The notes under the pieces were generated by a model. The model made no database searches. It was not told the DNA's origin and saw nothing but the letters and a program-made list of their open reading frames with translations. The translations under genes were made by a program, and so were the position numbers. From Firmicutes bacterium UBA5766 (GTDB lineage Bacteria; Bacillota; Desulfotomaculia; Desulfotomaculales; Nap2-2B): a stretch of 64,000 nucleotides of DNA. This document shows, piece after piece, positions 35,903 to 44,535 of this stretch. The first letter of the stretch is position 1; each line of letters begins with the position of its first letter. The stretch is taken from NCBI GenBank assembly GCA_002418775.1, contig DIEU01000033.1:1-64000 (forward strand), in the 5' to 3' direction.

Positions 35903-37699
35903 TTGAAGTTTATTGTTGTAGGCGGCGGCCTTGCAGGCCTTATGGCTACGATAAAAATTGCTGAAAAAGGCGAAAATGTAGATTTAATCTCTTTTGTTCA
36001 TGTTAAGCGTTCCCACTCGGTTTGTGCCCAGGGTGGAATTAATGGCGCAGTAAACACCAAAGGAGAAGGAGATTCGCCCTGGAACCATTTTGATGATACC
36101 CTTCTGGGAGGGGATTATCTTGCCAACCAACCCCCCGTGCTCGGAATGTGCGAGGCAGCGCCGGGGATTATTTATCTTATGGATCGAATGGGTGTTCCCT
36201 TTACACGTACTCCGGAAGGCAACCTTGATTTCCGCAGATTCGGAGGAACACTGGTCCACAGGACTGCTTTTTCCGGTTCTACAACGGGGCAGCAGCTTCT
36301 CTATGCCCTTGATGAACAGGTACGTTATTGGGAAACGCAGGGCAAGGTCAATAAATTTGAAGATTGGGATTACCTGTCTGCCGTAATTGATGATAACGGT
36401 GTTTGCCGCGGTTGTATTGCCCAGGATATGAAAACGATGGAAATAAGGTCGTTCCAAGGTGATGCGGTAATTCTATGCACTGGTGGTCTTGGCGCTGTCT
36501 ATGGAAAAACGACGAATTCAATTATCAATACCGGCAGCCCGGCGAGCAGCGCATATCAGCAGGGTGTATATTACGCAAACCCGGAAATGATCCAGATTCA
36601 TCCCACATGTATTGGCGGAGACGATAAACTAAGGCTGATTTCTGAAGGGGTACGCGGTGACGGCGGACGTCTTTGGACATATAAGGACGGGAAGCCCTGG
36701 TTCTTCATGGAGGAGTGGTATCCTGCCTATGGCAATCTCGTCTCCCGTGATGTTGCCAGCAGGGGCATTTTTAAAGTGTGCCGTGAATTAGGACTTGGTC
36801 TGGACGGAGGAGATTCCGTTTATTTGGATGTTACCCATCTTGAACCCGACTGGATAGAGAAAAGACAGCACGGCGTTTTGGAAATTTACCGTAAGTTTGC
36901 CGGCGAGGAACCAACCAAAGTGCCTATGAAAGTATTCCCGGCGATGCATTATTCAATGGGCGGCATGTGGGTCGATTATAATCAGATGACCAACATTCCG
37001 GGCCTGTTTGCAGCCGGGGAATGTGAATATCAGTACCACGGAGCCAACAGGCTTGGCGCAAACTCGCTTATTTCCTGCTTGTACGCCGGTACAGTAGTCG
37101 GGGACAAAGTAATGGAATACTGCAAGGGGCTTAAGAAAACCTCCAGCGATGTCTCAAGTAAAGTTTTTGATGCGGAAATGGCCAGGCAGAAAGCCGGCAT
37201 GGATAAGATACTTAAGTTTAACGGCCCGGAAAATCCCTATGTGCTGAAAGACGAAATGAATAATTATATGTCCACTTATGTTGGTGTTGTGCGCACGACC
37301 AAACAACTGCAGGATACTGACAAGAAGCTTTTAGAATTAATGGAGAGGTATAAGAAACTCGGTGTCTATGACACAGGCGGCTGGTCCAACCGGACGGCCA
37401 TATTTATCCGGCACTTATGGAATATGTTCGAATTAGCCAGGGGAATAGTCGGAGGCTCTCTGCTGCGTAAGGAAAGCAGGGGCGCGCATTATATGCCTGA
37501 ATATCCCAACCGGGATGACGAGAACTGGCTGAAAACCACCAAAGCCAAATGGACACCAAGCGGCCCGCAATTCTCCCTGGAAGACGTGGATATATCTTTG
37601 GTCAAACCAAGAGTGCGCCGTTATGATGTCACCAAGGATCAGGTAATTAAAGAGGCCGCAGAAAAAGAGGCCGCCTCAAGCAAGGAGGGGGCGAAATAA
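35903..37699 (+). CDS. sdhA: Succinate dehydrogenase/fumarate reductase flavoprotein subunit
   Basis: A protein of about 598 residues with the FAD-binding start VVGGGLAGLMATIKIAEKG. The histidine in RSHSVCAQGGINGA is the expected covalent flavin attachment site, and the dicarboxylate site is marked by HPTCIGG, HYSMGGMWV and GECEYQYHGANRLGANSL. TTG at 35903 has AAGGGG 8 nt upstream, better than TTG 35897, which is only 2 nt away. It couples with SdhB and SdhC, and the gene order C-A-B is that of Bacillus. Confidence 0.95.
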   Translation: MKFIVVGGGLAGLMATIKIAEKGENVDLISFVHVKRSHSVCAQGGINGAVNTKGEGDSPWNHFDDTLLGGDYLANQPPVLGMCEAAPGIIYLMDRMGVPFTRTPEGNLDFRRFGGTLVHRTAFSGSTTGQQLLYALDEQVRYWETQGKVNKFEDWDYLSAVIDDNGVCRGCIAQDMKTMEIRSFQGDAVILCTGGLGAVYGKTTNSIINTGSPASSAYQQGVYYANPEMIQIHPTCIGGDDKLRLISEGVRGDGGRLWTYKDGKPWFFMEEWYPAYGNLVSRDVASRGIFKVCRELGLGLDGGDSVYLDVTHLEPDWIEKRQHGVLEIYRKFAGEEPTKVPMKVFPAMHYSMGGMWVDYNQMTNIPGLFAAGECEYQYHGANRLGANSLISCLYAGTVVGDKVMEYCKGLKKTSSDVSSKVFDAEMARQKAGMDKILKFNGPENPYVLKDEMNNYMSTYVGVVRTTKQLQDTDKKLLELMERYKKLGVYDTGGWSNRTAIFIRHLWNMFELARGIVGGSLLRKESRGAHYMPEYPNRDDENWLKTTKAKWTPSGPQFSLEDVDISLVKPRVRRYDVTKDQVIKEAAEKEAASSKEGAK

Positions 37700-37702
37700 A
37701 AA

Positions 37703-38479
37703 ATGAGTGACGTTATTTTAAAGATTAAACGCCAGGACGGTCCCAACTCCAGGCCGTACTGGGAGGAATTTAAAGTTCCCGTTGCGCCCAAGGCTAATGT
37801 AATTTCGTTGCTCCTTGAAATCCAAAGGAACCCTGTTAACTTGCAGGGCAAACCAACAACCCCGGTAATCTGGGACTGCAACTGCCTGGAAGAGGTTTGC
37901 GGCGCCTGCAGTATGGTAATCAACGGAGTTGCCCGCCAGGCATGCGCTGCCCTGGTAGATACGCTCAGTAAGCCGATCGTCCTGCAGCCGTTGAGCAAAT
38001 TCCCCTTGGTCCGCGATCTGATGGTCGATCGGCAAAAAATGTTTGAGAATTTGAAAAAGATCAAAGCGTGGGTTCCCATAGACGGGACTTATTACATGGG
38101 CCCCGGCCCCAAAGTTGCTCCCAGCGTTCAGGATGAACGTTACCTGATTTCATGCTGTATGACCTGCGGGTGCTGCATGGAAGCCTGTCCTTATGTCAAT
38201 CCCAAGTCAAATTACATGGGGCCGACATGTATGGCGCAGGTAAAGTTATTCAATGCCCATCCGACAGGGGCCATGTATAAGGACGAACGTTTGGATGCCA
38301 TAGCAGGCGACGGCGGAATTGCGGACTGCGGTAATGCGCAAAACTGCGAGAGAGTATGTCCCAAGGAAATTCCGCTGGTCTCAATTATTGCCGAGCTTAA
38401 CCGTGAAACTGCTTTCCGTGGATTTAACCGTTGGTTAAAAGGCAAGCCCAAAGGTCCCGGCCTAGCGGCTCCAGGCTAG
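37703..38479 (+). CDS. sdhB: Succinate dehydrogenase/fumarate reductase iron-sulfur subunit
   Basis: A 258-residue protein with three cluster motifs in order. CNCLEEVCGAC and a later Cys form the 2Fe-2S site, CCMTCGCCMEACP the 4Fe-4S site, and CGNAQNCERVCP closes the 3Fe-4S site. It carries electrons from FAD to the quinone site in SdhC. The gene starts 3 nt after sdhA with GGAGGGGG as ribosome binding site, and the operon ends in a hairpin at 38509. Confidence 0.95.
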   Translation: MSDVILKIKRQDGPNSRPYWEEFKVPVAPKANVISLLLEIQRNPVNLQGKPTTPVIWDCNCLEEVCGACSMVINGVARQACAALVDTLSKPIVLQPLSKFPLVRDLMVDRQKMFENLKKIKAWVPIDGTYYMGPGPKVAPSVQDERYLISCCMTCGCCMEACPYVNPKSNYMGPTCMAQVKLFNAHPTGAMYKDERLDAIAGDGGIADCGNAQNCERVCPKEIPLVSIIAELNRETAFRGFNRWLKGKPKGPGLAAPG

Positions 38480-38508
38480 AAAAGAAACAATAAATGGCTT
38501 TCAAAAAT

Positions 38509-38540
38509 AAAGGTTGCCCGAACCGGGGCAGCCTTTACCT
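38509..38540 (+). terminator. Terminator of sdhCAB
   Basis: AAAGGTTGCCC (38509-38519) pairs with GGGCAGCCTTT (38526-38536), 11 bp with one G-T pair. The following ACCTTT is modestly T-rich. Confidence 0.65.
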
Positions 38541-38634
38541 TTAAAAGCAGGTAGTTAACCTCCCTTAACCTAAATTTGCTTTATTCTGTATATTGTGGTA
38601 TAAAAAAGTAATACTTAATCGAGGAGGTCTTCTA

Positions 38635-38925
38635 ATGAATTGTCCTAACTGCAATCAGAATCTTCAAAATGATTTCAAATTCTGTCCATATTGCGGTTCC
38701 GAAGTTAGCAGGAATCTTTCTTGTCCCTCGTGTGGGAGCAAAGTGGAACAAAATTGGGTTTCCTGTCCACAATGCGGTACAGCTTTAAAGGGAACGGCTC
38801 CCCGGCAGGTTCCGCAGCAGCAAATTCCAAGGCCGGAGCATCAACCATATGGATATCAGCACAGCAGTTCCGGAAGAAAACACCGCCGCAAGAAAGGCTT
38901 TCTGGGAGGCCTGTTTTCTTCCTGA
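38635..38925 (+). CDS. Double zinc-ribbon protein
   Basis: A 96-residue protein starting with two or more zinc ribbons: CPNCNQNL and CPYCGS (residues 2-21), then CPSCGS and CPQCGT (27-48). A Pro/Gln-rich linker and a basic tail with RKHRRKKGF follow. ATG at 38635 has GAGGAGG upstream. The stop TGA is in the same frame as the kinase sequence that follows, so the two may once have been a single zinc-ribbon kinase, or the ribbon may be a partner of the kinase. Confidence 0.8.
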   Translation: MNCPNCNQNLQNDFKFCPYCGSEVSRNLSCPSCGSKVEQNWVSCPQCGTALKGTAPRQVPQQQIPRPEHQPYGYQHSSSGRKHRRKKGFLGGLFSS

Positions 38926-38941
38926 AAGGAAAAATCTCATC

Positions 38942-39813
38942 ATGGATATTGCTTTAAGTCATACCTCGGCCGGGGAAGTTATGGAGCCGTTCTAAAAGTC
39001 GAGAAAAATGGCCGGTTGTATGCTTTAAAGGCTTTGTTTAACAATTCTGAAGAAAGTCCTGATTTTCCGCCGTATTTCCTATTGGAAAAAGAGATCCTGG
39101 AACGTATAACCTGCAGGGGGACGCCAAGGTTTGTTGAAAGTTTTTCCCTGGGGGATATATACTGTATAGTTCAGGAATACATACCAGGGTGGCCCTTAAG
39201 TTACTTTATTGATACAGGCTGCCGTTTCAGTGAACAAGAAGTCAGGAACATATTAAAAAAACTTTTCGCTATTCTTGCTGAACTGCATTGCCCTTTAGCA
39301 AAAGATAACGCTGTTATCCACCGCGATATTCGTTTGTCTAACCTTTTACTTAATAAGGGAAACCTATATTTGGTTGATTTTGGTCTGGCAAGATTCCTTG
39401 ATCCGCTTCAATTTCCTCTTTGTCATGACCCGGTGGAAATCATATCTTCAGAAAAAGCGCTTAAATATGTCCGTCCTGTTCATAGTTTTAGAATGAAAGG
39501 GCAGAATATTCCCGGATCTGTAACCTACTCCCTGTTGCGGAAGGAAATCAGTCCCCGCAGCGATTTGTTCGGCGCAGGGGTTGTTGCGGTAGATCTATTT
39601 GCAAACCAGGTTGAAGATGAAGCACAATTTGCCTTGCCATGGGAGAAAGTTCTCACCCTCTCAGACTCGTTTATTTGTTTTCTTAAAAAACTGCTTGGCA
39701 GGGAGGAGGAATTCCAAACTGCTCAAGAAGCTTTGAAGCGCCTCGAATTTCTATCAGATAATAATATCTGTACAAGCCAAAAAGCGGCGGAAAATATTTT
39801 GTTCACAGAATAA
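38942..39813 (+). CDS. Ser/Thr protein kinase, probably frameshifted near its start
   Basis: The catalytic motifs of a Hanks-type kinase are present: glycine loop LGRGSYGAV (about 38965-38991), YALK with the ATP lysine, HRDIRLSN and DFGLA. The glycine loop is in the frame of 39016-39813, which has no ATG/GTG/TTG before TTG 39016. An ATG at 38942, with AAAGGA upstream, is one base out of frame. One extra A in TTTAAG near 38957 would join the frames as MDIALK-SYLGRGSYGAV. HRD-x-R instead of HRD-x-K is a variation. The possible causes are mutation, read error or programmed shift. No transmembrane or PASTA region follows. Confidence 0.6.
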
Positions 39814-39818
39814 AAAAC

Positions 39819-39840
39819 TTGGAGGAAAACTACCCTCCAA
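39819..39840. terminator. Hairpin between convergent kinase and cysK genes
   Basis: TTGGAGG (39819-39825) pairs with CCTCCAA (39834-39840), flanked by an A-run on the left and ATTTATT on the right, so it could end transcription from both sides. Confidence 0.5.
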
Positions 39841-39893
39841 ATTTATTCAAGAGAAAGAACCGCAACTAATTTATCTTTAATTATTTTATTTTT

Positions 39894-40802
39894 TTAAGGA
39901 GGACATTTCCCGCAAACTGACTTAAAAAGGGTTGTACTGAGGTAACGATCACCCCGGTCAGGCAGCAGGGCTACAATTGTTCCGGAATCCATTTCGGCCG
40001 CCAGGCGAAGCGCCCCCGCCACGGCAGCCCCGCTGGACATGCCGGCGAAAATACCTTCTTCCAGAGCAAGCCTTCTGGTTATTCCAAACGCTTCTTCATC
40101 TTCAACGACAATTATCCGGTCCAGCATTGCAGGATCGTAAATAGCAGGAACAATAGATTCTGTCATGTTTTTAAGCCCCTGTATCGTATGACCTACTGTC
40201 GGTTCTATCCCGACAATCTTTATACCGGACTTTCTTTCTTTAAGGTACTGGCTTATGCCCATCAGAGTACCGGTTGTCCCCATTCCTGCCACAAATACAT
40301 CGACTTCCCCGTTTGTCTGGGAATATATTTCCGGTCCGGTGGTCTCGTAATGAGCAAGAATATTGTTCAAGTTTACAAATTGATTGGGCATATAGTATGA
40401 TTCCGGTTCATTTTTCATGATTTCATGGGCTTTACGGATGGCCCCGTCCGTCAACTCACATGCATTGGTAAGAATAGCTTCCGCGCCGTGAGCTTCCAGG
40501 ATATGCCTTCTTTCTATACTGACACATTCAGGCATAATCAATTTCACTTTATAGCCCTTTGACGCCCCGATCATTGCCAGCGCTATACCTGTATTGCCGG
40601 AGGTGGGCTCTAAAATAACCTTATCATGTGTTAATTCACCCGACTCTTCCGCCTTTTTAATCATGTAGTAGGCCGGCCTGTCCTTGACTGATCCTCCCGG
40701 GTTGTTACCTTCAAGCTTGGCCAAAATTCTCACTCGGGGATTGCTGTTTAAGTTTTTTAAAGCTACAAGCGGGGTGTTGCCAATAGCTGATAAAACACTC
40801 AT
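39894..40802 (-). CDS. cysK: Cysteine synthase (O-acetylserine sulfhydrylase)
   Basis: A 302-residue PLP enzyme that makes cysteine from O-acetylserine and sulfide. The PLP lysine is in GGSVKDRPAYYM, the substrate loop is EPTSGNTGIALAM, and the phosphate loop is GMGTTGTLMG. The end, with LLPDRGDRYLSTTLF, is typical. Length is normal. It is followed 5' by a glycosyltransferase gene on the same strand. Confidence 0.95.
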   Translation of the reverse strand: MSVLSAIGNTPLVALKNLNSNPRVRILAKLEGNNPGGSVKDRPAYYMIKKAEESGELTHDKVILEPTSGNTGIALAMIGASKGYKVKLIMPECVSIERRHILEAHGAEAILTNACELTDGAIRKAHEIMKNEPESYYMPNQFVNLNNILAHYETTGPEIYSQTNGEVDVFVAGMGTTGTLMGISQYLKERKSGIKIVGIEPTVGHTIQGLKNMTESIVPAIYDPAMLDRIIVVEDEEAFGITRRLALEEGIFAGMSSGAAVAGALRLAAEMDSGTIVALLPDRGDRYLSTTLFKSVCGKCPP

Positions 40803-40817
40803 TAAAGTTTCTCCCTC

Positions 40818-42158
40818 CTATACCTCTAAATTGTGAACCAGGTTCTTAAACAAGTATAACTCGTCGTAAATGCCCCGGGTAATTAAAAAACGTTCCTTAA
40901 CTCCTTCCCTTCCCCTTTTTCCCATTGTTTTGGCAGACAGGGGATGCTCAAGCAGGTAGATTATTCTTTCAATCATTTCAGGTATACCCTTCTCTCCGGG
41001 GGTTATTAAAAAGCCGTTATAACCGTCGATAATCTGTGCCGGTATGCCTCCCGTATTACCGCCAATTACCGGTTTCTCCTTCCACATTCCTTCACTTACT
41101 GTAAGCCCGAAACCTTCTTTGACGGAGGGCTGCAGAATAATTGTAGACGCCCTCTGAAAGGCATTTACTTCTATATGACTGTCCGGAGGAAGATTCAGCA
41201 GTATGACATCCGGTATGTTTTTTGACCTTTCAGCCAGTTCGTCAAAGATCCTGATATTTTCGGGGTCGTCGGAAGCTGTTCCGCCCGCCAGTAAAAGCTG
41301 ACAGGGAATTGTTCTGCGAATTTTTTTAAAGGCTTCTATGGCTGCCAGATGTCCTTTAAAAGGATCGAAACGGGAGACCAGCGTAAGAAGAGGCTTCTTT
41401 TTCGAGTCTTCGATTCCGAATTTATCAAGCACAGCCCGTATCTCTTGTTCCGTCAATTCCTTATTTTTGTCTGAAAGGGGATCAATATACGGCAGAATCA
41501 GAATTGACGGTACTTTCCACGGCGGAAGGAATTGAGGTGAAGAAAAGATCGTTGCGTCATAGGACTCGATCAGGGTCCTTAAAAACTCCGTTACAAAAAA
41601 ATCTTTTGGCAGAAGCTGAATATGACACCGCCAGATCCATTTCTGTTTTTCCCTTATTGCGGGGTCGAGGAATTTTATCATTCCGGCCGGCTGTGGATCG
41701 TGGATAAGAATTATATCCGCGTCCTGGTCAATTAATTTAAAGTTGGCCTTGTTTGTATCCCAGTATACTTTAGTCCCGACAAGATCCGGAATTCCCATCT
41801 TGCCCTGGATAAAATTATGAATCGTTTTCGTATAGTTAAAAAAATCTATATTTCCAGTGATAACTTCCCAGTTCATGTCAAGCCCAAGGACACGTTCAAG
41901 GGGAATTATTGAACGCAGCATTTCAGCAACGCCGCCGCCGAACCGTGCCGAATTGACCTGCTGTACTTTCAGCCCTTTAATTTCATTTCCCAGCCTGACA
42001 AGTTCCTCTATAATCTGCGGGCCGACAATTTCAGCGTATTGATCAAGTGTTTTTGCAGGAGGCATGCCTTCCTTTGTTTTTAAAACCTTCTGGTCTTTTT
42101 TCTCCTGGAGATTTGTTTCCAATGTGATTAACTGCCTTTCCTTATCATTTTGAATCAT
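40818..42158 (-). CDS. GT4-family glycosyltransferase, trehalose synthase (TreT)-like
   Basis: A 446-residue GT-B glycosyltransferase resembling TreT, which joins NDP-glucose and glucose to trehalose. The pieces NSARFGGGVAEMLRSIIPL, HDPQPAGMI, WRCHIQ, LVSRFDPFKGH and the donor-site EGFGLTVSEGMWKEKPVIG fit the TreT branch. The last is the E-x7-E motif. An extra 45-residue N-terminus precedes the domain. Trehalose would serve as a stress solute; the substrate is inferred from family resemblance only. Confidence 0.8.
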   Translation of the reverse strand: MIQNDKERQLITLETNLQEKKDQKVLKTKEGMPPAKTLDQYAEIVGPQIIEELVRLGNEIKGLKVQQVNSARFGGGVAEMLRSIIPLERVLGLDMNWEVITGNIDFFNYTKTIHNFIQGKMGIPDLVGTKVYWDTNKANFKLIDQDADIILIHDPQPAGMIKFLDPAIREKQKWIWRCHIQLLPKDFFVTEFLRTLIESYDATIFSSPQFLPPWKVPSILILPYIDPLSDKNKELTEQEIRAVLDKFGIEDSKKKPLLTLVSRFDPFKGHLAAIEAFKKIRRTIPCQLLLAGGTASDDPENIRIFDELAERSKNIPDVILLNLPPDSHIEVNAFQRASTIILQPSVKEGFGLTVSEGMWKEKPVIGGNTGGIPAQIIDGYNGFLITPGEKGIPEMIERIIYLLEHPLSAKTMGKRGREGVKERFLITRGIYDELYLFKNLVHNLEV

Positions 42159-42246
42159 TTATTTTAGCTTATTCTATGTTCGAAGCAATGTTCCTTTATA
42201 TTTTAAACAGAGTTGTTATTGTTGTAAATGGGTGTCGACTAGATTG

Positions 42247-42276
42247 TTGCCTTTTGTAATTACAGGGTGATATAAT
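42247..42276 (+). promoter_or_regulatory. Sigma-A promoter for the MBL-rdgB pair
   Basis: TTGCCT (42247-42252), an 18-bp spacer and consensus TATAAT (42271-42276) lie 38 nt before the MBL hydrolase gene in the divergent gap. Confidence 0.6.
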
Positions 42277-42313
42277 ACCCAATGCATATTTTTTTAAGGA
42301 GGCAAATATAAAA

Positions 42314-43090
42314 ATGCGCTTAACCGTTCTCGGATGTTGGGCTCCATACACACCTATGGACGGCGCTTGTTCCGGCTATCTGCTGCAGGACGGCGGCGCC
42401 AACATTATTCTTGATTTGGGACATGGCGCATTCAGCCGTTTAGGCCATTTCATACATCATGCAGATATAAAGGCGGCTGTTATAACCCACCTGCATCCCG
42501 ATCACTACGTCGATTTGCACTGCCTGCGGCATGCCACTAAAGGCGCCCTGAGAGACGGTCTGAGAAGGAATCACATACAACTGTTTTTACCATCGGAACC
42601 AACCCATATTTTCAAGGAACTTCAGTCCTGTTCAGATGCCTTTGAGGTAACGCCTATTGAAGACCTGCCTGTTGAGAAATTGCCTTCCGGCGCCAGGGTG
42701 CGGCAGGCTAAAATCGGCGCTGTGAATATCATTTTTCTTCCAGTGCGTCATTCAAATATGAGCGCCTACGCTTTGGGAATAGAAGGTTCCGGTTACCTGG
42801 TTTATTCCGGGGACGCAATACCCGGCAAAGAATTAACCGAGTTTGCTGAAAAAGCCGGTATCTTCCTTTGTGAGGCAAGCGGACTGGATAAAGACCTGGA
42901 GACTTTCAAAGATCTGCATTTTACGGCGCGGCAGGCCGGGGAACTGGCTGCGCAGGCTAAAGTCAAGGAACTTATTATAACTCACTTTTACCCTGAATAT
43001 GATCTTGAGCAATTACGAACCCAGGCACAGGAAGGATATGGCCGTCCGGTAGTTCTTGCGCAGGAAGGAGACACTTACTTTTTATATTAA
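42314..43090 (+). CDS. MBL-fold metal-dependent hydrolase (RNase Z-like)
   Basis: A 258-residue beta-lactamase-fold hydrolase. The metal motif HLHPDH is at residues 59-64 (THLHPDHYVD), with further ligands in RHSNMSAYAL, YSGDA and the C-terminal THFYPEY. The layout is like short RNase Z-type or YhfI-like proteins of Firmicutes. It is followed after 12 nt by rdgB and is probably co-transcribed. The substrate is unknown. Confidence 0.85.
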   Translation: MRLTVLGCWAPYTPMDGACSGYLLQDGGANIILDLGHGAFSRLGHFIHHADIKAAVITHLHPDHYVDLHCLRHATKGALRDGLRRNHIQLFLPSEPTHIFKELQSCSDAFEVTPIEDLPVEKLPSGARVRQAKIGAVNIIFLPVRHSNMSAYALGIEGSGYLVYSGDAIPGKELTEFAEKAGIFLCEASGLDKDLETFKDLHFTARQAGELAAQAKVKELIITHFYPEYDLEQLRTQAQEGYGRPVVLAQEGDTYFLY

Positions 43091-43102
43091 AAGGATAACT
43101 AG

Positions 43103-43708
43103 ATGAGACTAATTCTGGCAACCCGCAACCAGGGAAAGACTAAAGAACTCGTTTCGTTGCTGAGCCCACTTGATCTCGATGTGGTTTCCCTTTCTTTATA
43201 TCCCGAACTGCCCGAGATCATCGAGGATGGAACTACATTTGCCGAGAATGCCGCAAAAAAGGCCAGAACTATAGCACTGGCGACCGGCTGCCTGGCGATG
43301 GGCGATGACTCAGGACTAGAGGTGGATTTTTTAAACGGCGCCCCGGGAATATTTTCAGCGCGTTTCGCGGGCGAAAAAAGCGATGATCTTGCTAACAACA
43401 CGAAACTCCTCAAATTATTGGAGAATGTACCCTGGGAACAACGTAAGGCGCGTTTTTTTTGTGTTGTAGCAATTGCCACACCGTCCGGAAGAATTTTTAC
43501 CGCCGAGGGCAGCTGCCAGGGAGTAATTGCTTTTGAACAGAAAGGCTCTGGAGGATTCGGCTATGATCCTCTTTTTTATGTGCCCGGACTTGAAAAGACT
43601 TTTGCCGAACTCGAACCTGATGTAAAAAATAAAATCAGTCACCGGGCGCGTGCTCTTGCCGGAGCATATAAAGTATTGCATGAAATAATCCAAAATAAGT
43701 TAGTCTGA
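43103..43708 (+). CDS. rdgB: XTP/dITP diphosphatase (RdgB/HAM1)
   Basis: A 201-residue house-cleaning pyrophosphatase that removes XTP and dITP. The start LATRNQGKTKELVSL has the nucleotide-binding TxNxxK, then MGDDSGLEVDFLNGAPG with the metal acids, and GFGYDPLF. Length is standard. Its stop overlaps the end of the convergent P-loop/Asp23 gene by 9 nt. Confidence 0.96.
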   Translation: MRLILATRNQGKTKELVSLLSPLDLDVVSLSLYPELPEIIEDGTTFAENAAKKARTIALATGCLAMGDDSGLEVDFLNGAPGIFSARFAGEKSDDLANNTKLLKLLENVPWEQRKARFFCVVAIATPSGRIFTAEGSCQGVIAFEQKGSGGFGYDPLFYVPGLEKTFAELEPDVKNKISHRARALAGAYKVLHEIIQNKLV

Positions 43709-44524
43709 TTTTAAACTTAAATCTTTTACTAAAACGTTTACAGCCTTAACAGTAAGGCCTGTCATGTCTTCAACGCGTTTCTTGACCGCATACTGCACTT
43801 TATGGCTCACAGTTTTTAAGTTGTAACCATGAATTATTGTCGGGAATATATCCAGAACAACGTCCTTTTCCGAGCGCGTTATATGTACTCTGCCTGTTTT
43901 TTTGACACCGTCAATTTCTTCGGCTGCCCTAGTAATAATAGAAATTAACGCACTGTGCGAAACAGAGATTTTGCCATAACCTGTAAAGGAAGGACGCACA
44001 ACCGACTGCTCCGACCAGCTTTTTATTTCGGGTGTGCTTTTGCGTTTTAAGAAGACCTGTAAAGGATTAATTAACGTATCCGGAAAAGACTTTTGGACTT
44101 CCACGGTGGGAGCGGGAATAACATGTTTGCTGTGCTGCTTGCGAAGCATCCTGGCTTTGCGGATTTCTTTGGGTGACGCCACTTCTTCTATGGAAATAAC
44201 CCTGCTGAAAGAATCAAGTCTGAGGTTGCTTCTTATTCTTTCGGCCATCCGTGCGGATGTTGCCAGAACCAGCACTCTTTGCTGGACAAATTCCAAAATT
44301 GCCGATCTGGCCAGTTCCGCTTCGTTTTTATCAAGAAAAAGCGCAGTCTTTATGGCTCCTATCCGGGTAGGCTGCTTTTTTGCGGATGAACCGGCGAGTA
44401 TTTGAGTTCCCTTGATAACCAGGCCGTCATCAATAATTAAATCCGCATCCAACTCTTGAGCAAGCGCTATTGCCCGGTGGCTTTTTCCAGTTCCGCTGGG
44501 GCCTGTTAACGCAAAAACCTCCAC
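43700..44524 (-). CDS. P-loop NTPase fused to an Asp23/Gls24-like domain
   Basis: A 274-residue protein with two parts. Residues 1-130 hold a Walker A loop GPSGTGKSH at 8-16 and an acidic LIIDDGL strand, with the look of a small ATP-binding domain. Residues about 165-270 resemble the Asp23/Gls24 envelope-stress domain: GKISVSHSALISIITRAAEE, DVVLDIFPTIIHGYNL, and VQYAVKKRVEDMTGL with VKAVNVLVKDL. Asp23 proteins usually occur alone, so a fusion with a P-loop domain is notable. It is followed 5' by rqcH. The role is unknown. Confidence 0.7.
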   Translation of the reverse strand: MEVFALTGPSGTGKSHRAIALAQELDADLIIDDGLVIKGTQILAGSSAKKQPTRIGAIKTALFLDKNEAELARSAILEFVQQRVLVLATSARMAERIRSNLRLDSFSRVISIEEVASPKEIRKARMLRKQHSKHVIPAPTVEVQKSFPDTLINPLQVFLKRKSTPEIKSWSEQSVVRPSFTGYGKISVSHSALISIITRAAEEIDGVKKTGRVHITRSEKDVVLDIFPTIIHGYNLKTVSHKVQYAVKKRVEDMTGLTVKAVNVLVKDLSLKSD

Positions 44525-44535
44525 TTTGAACCCCT

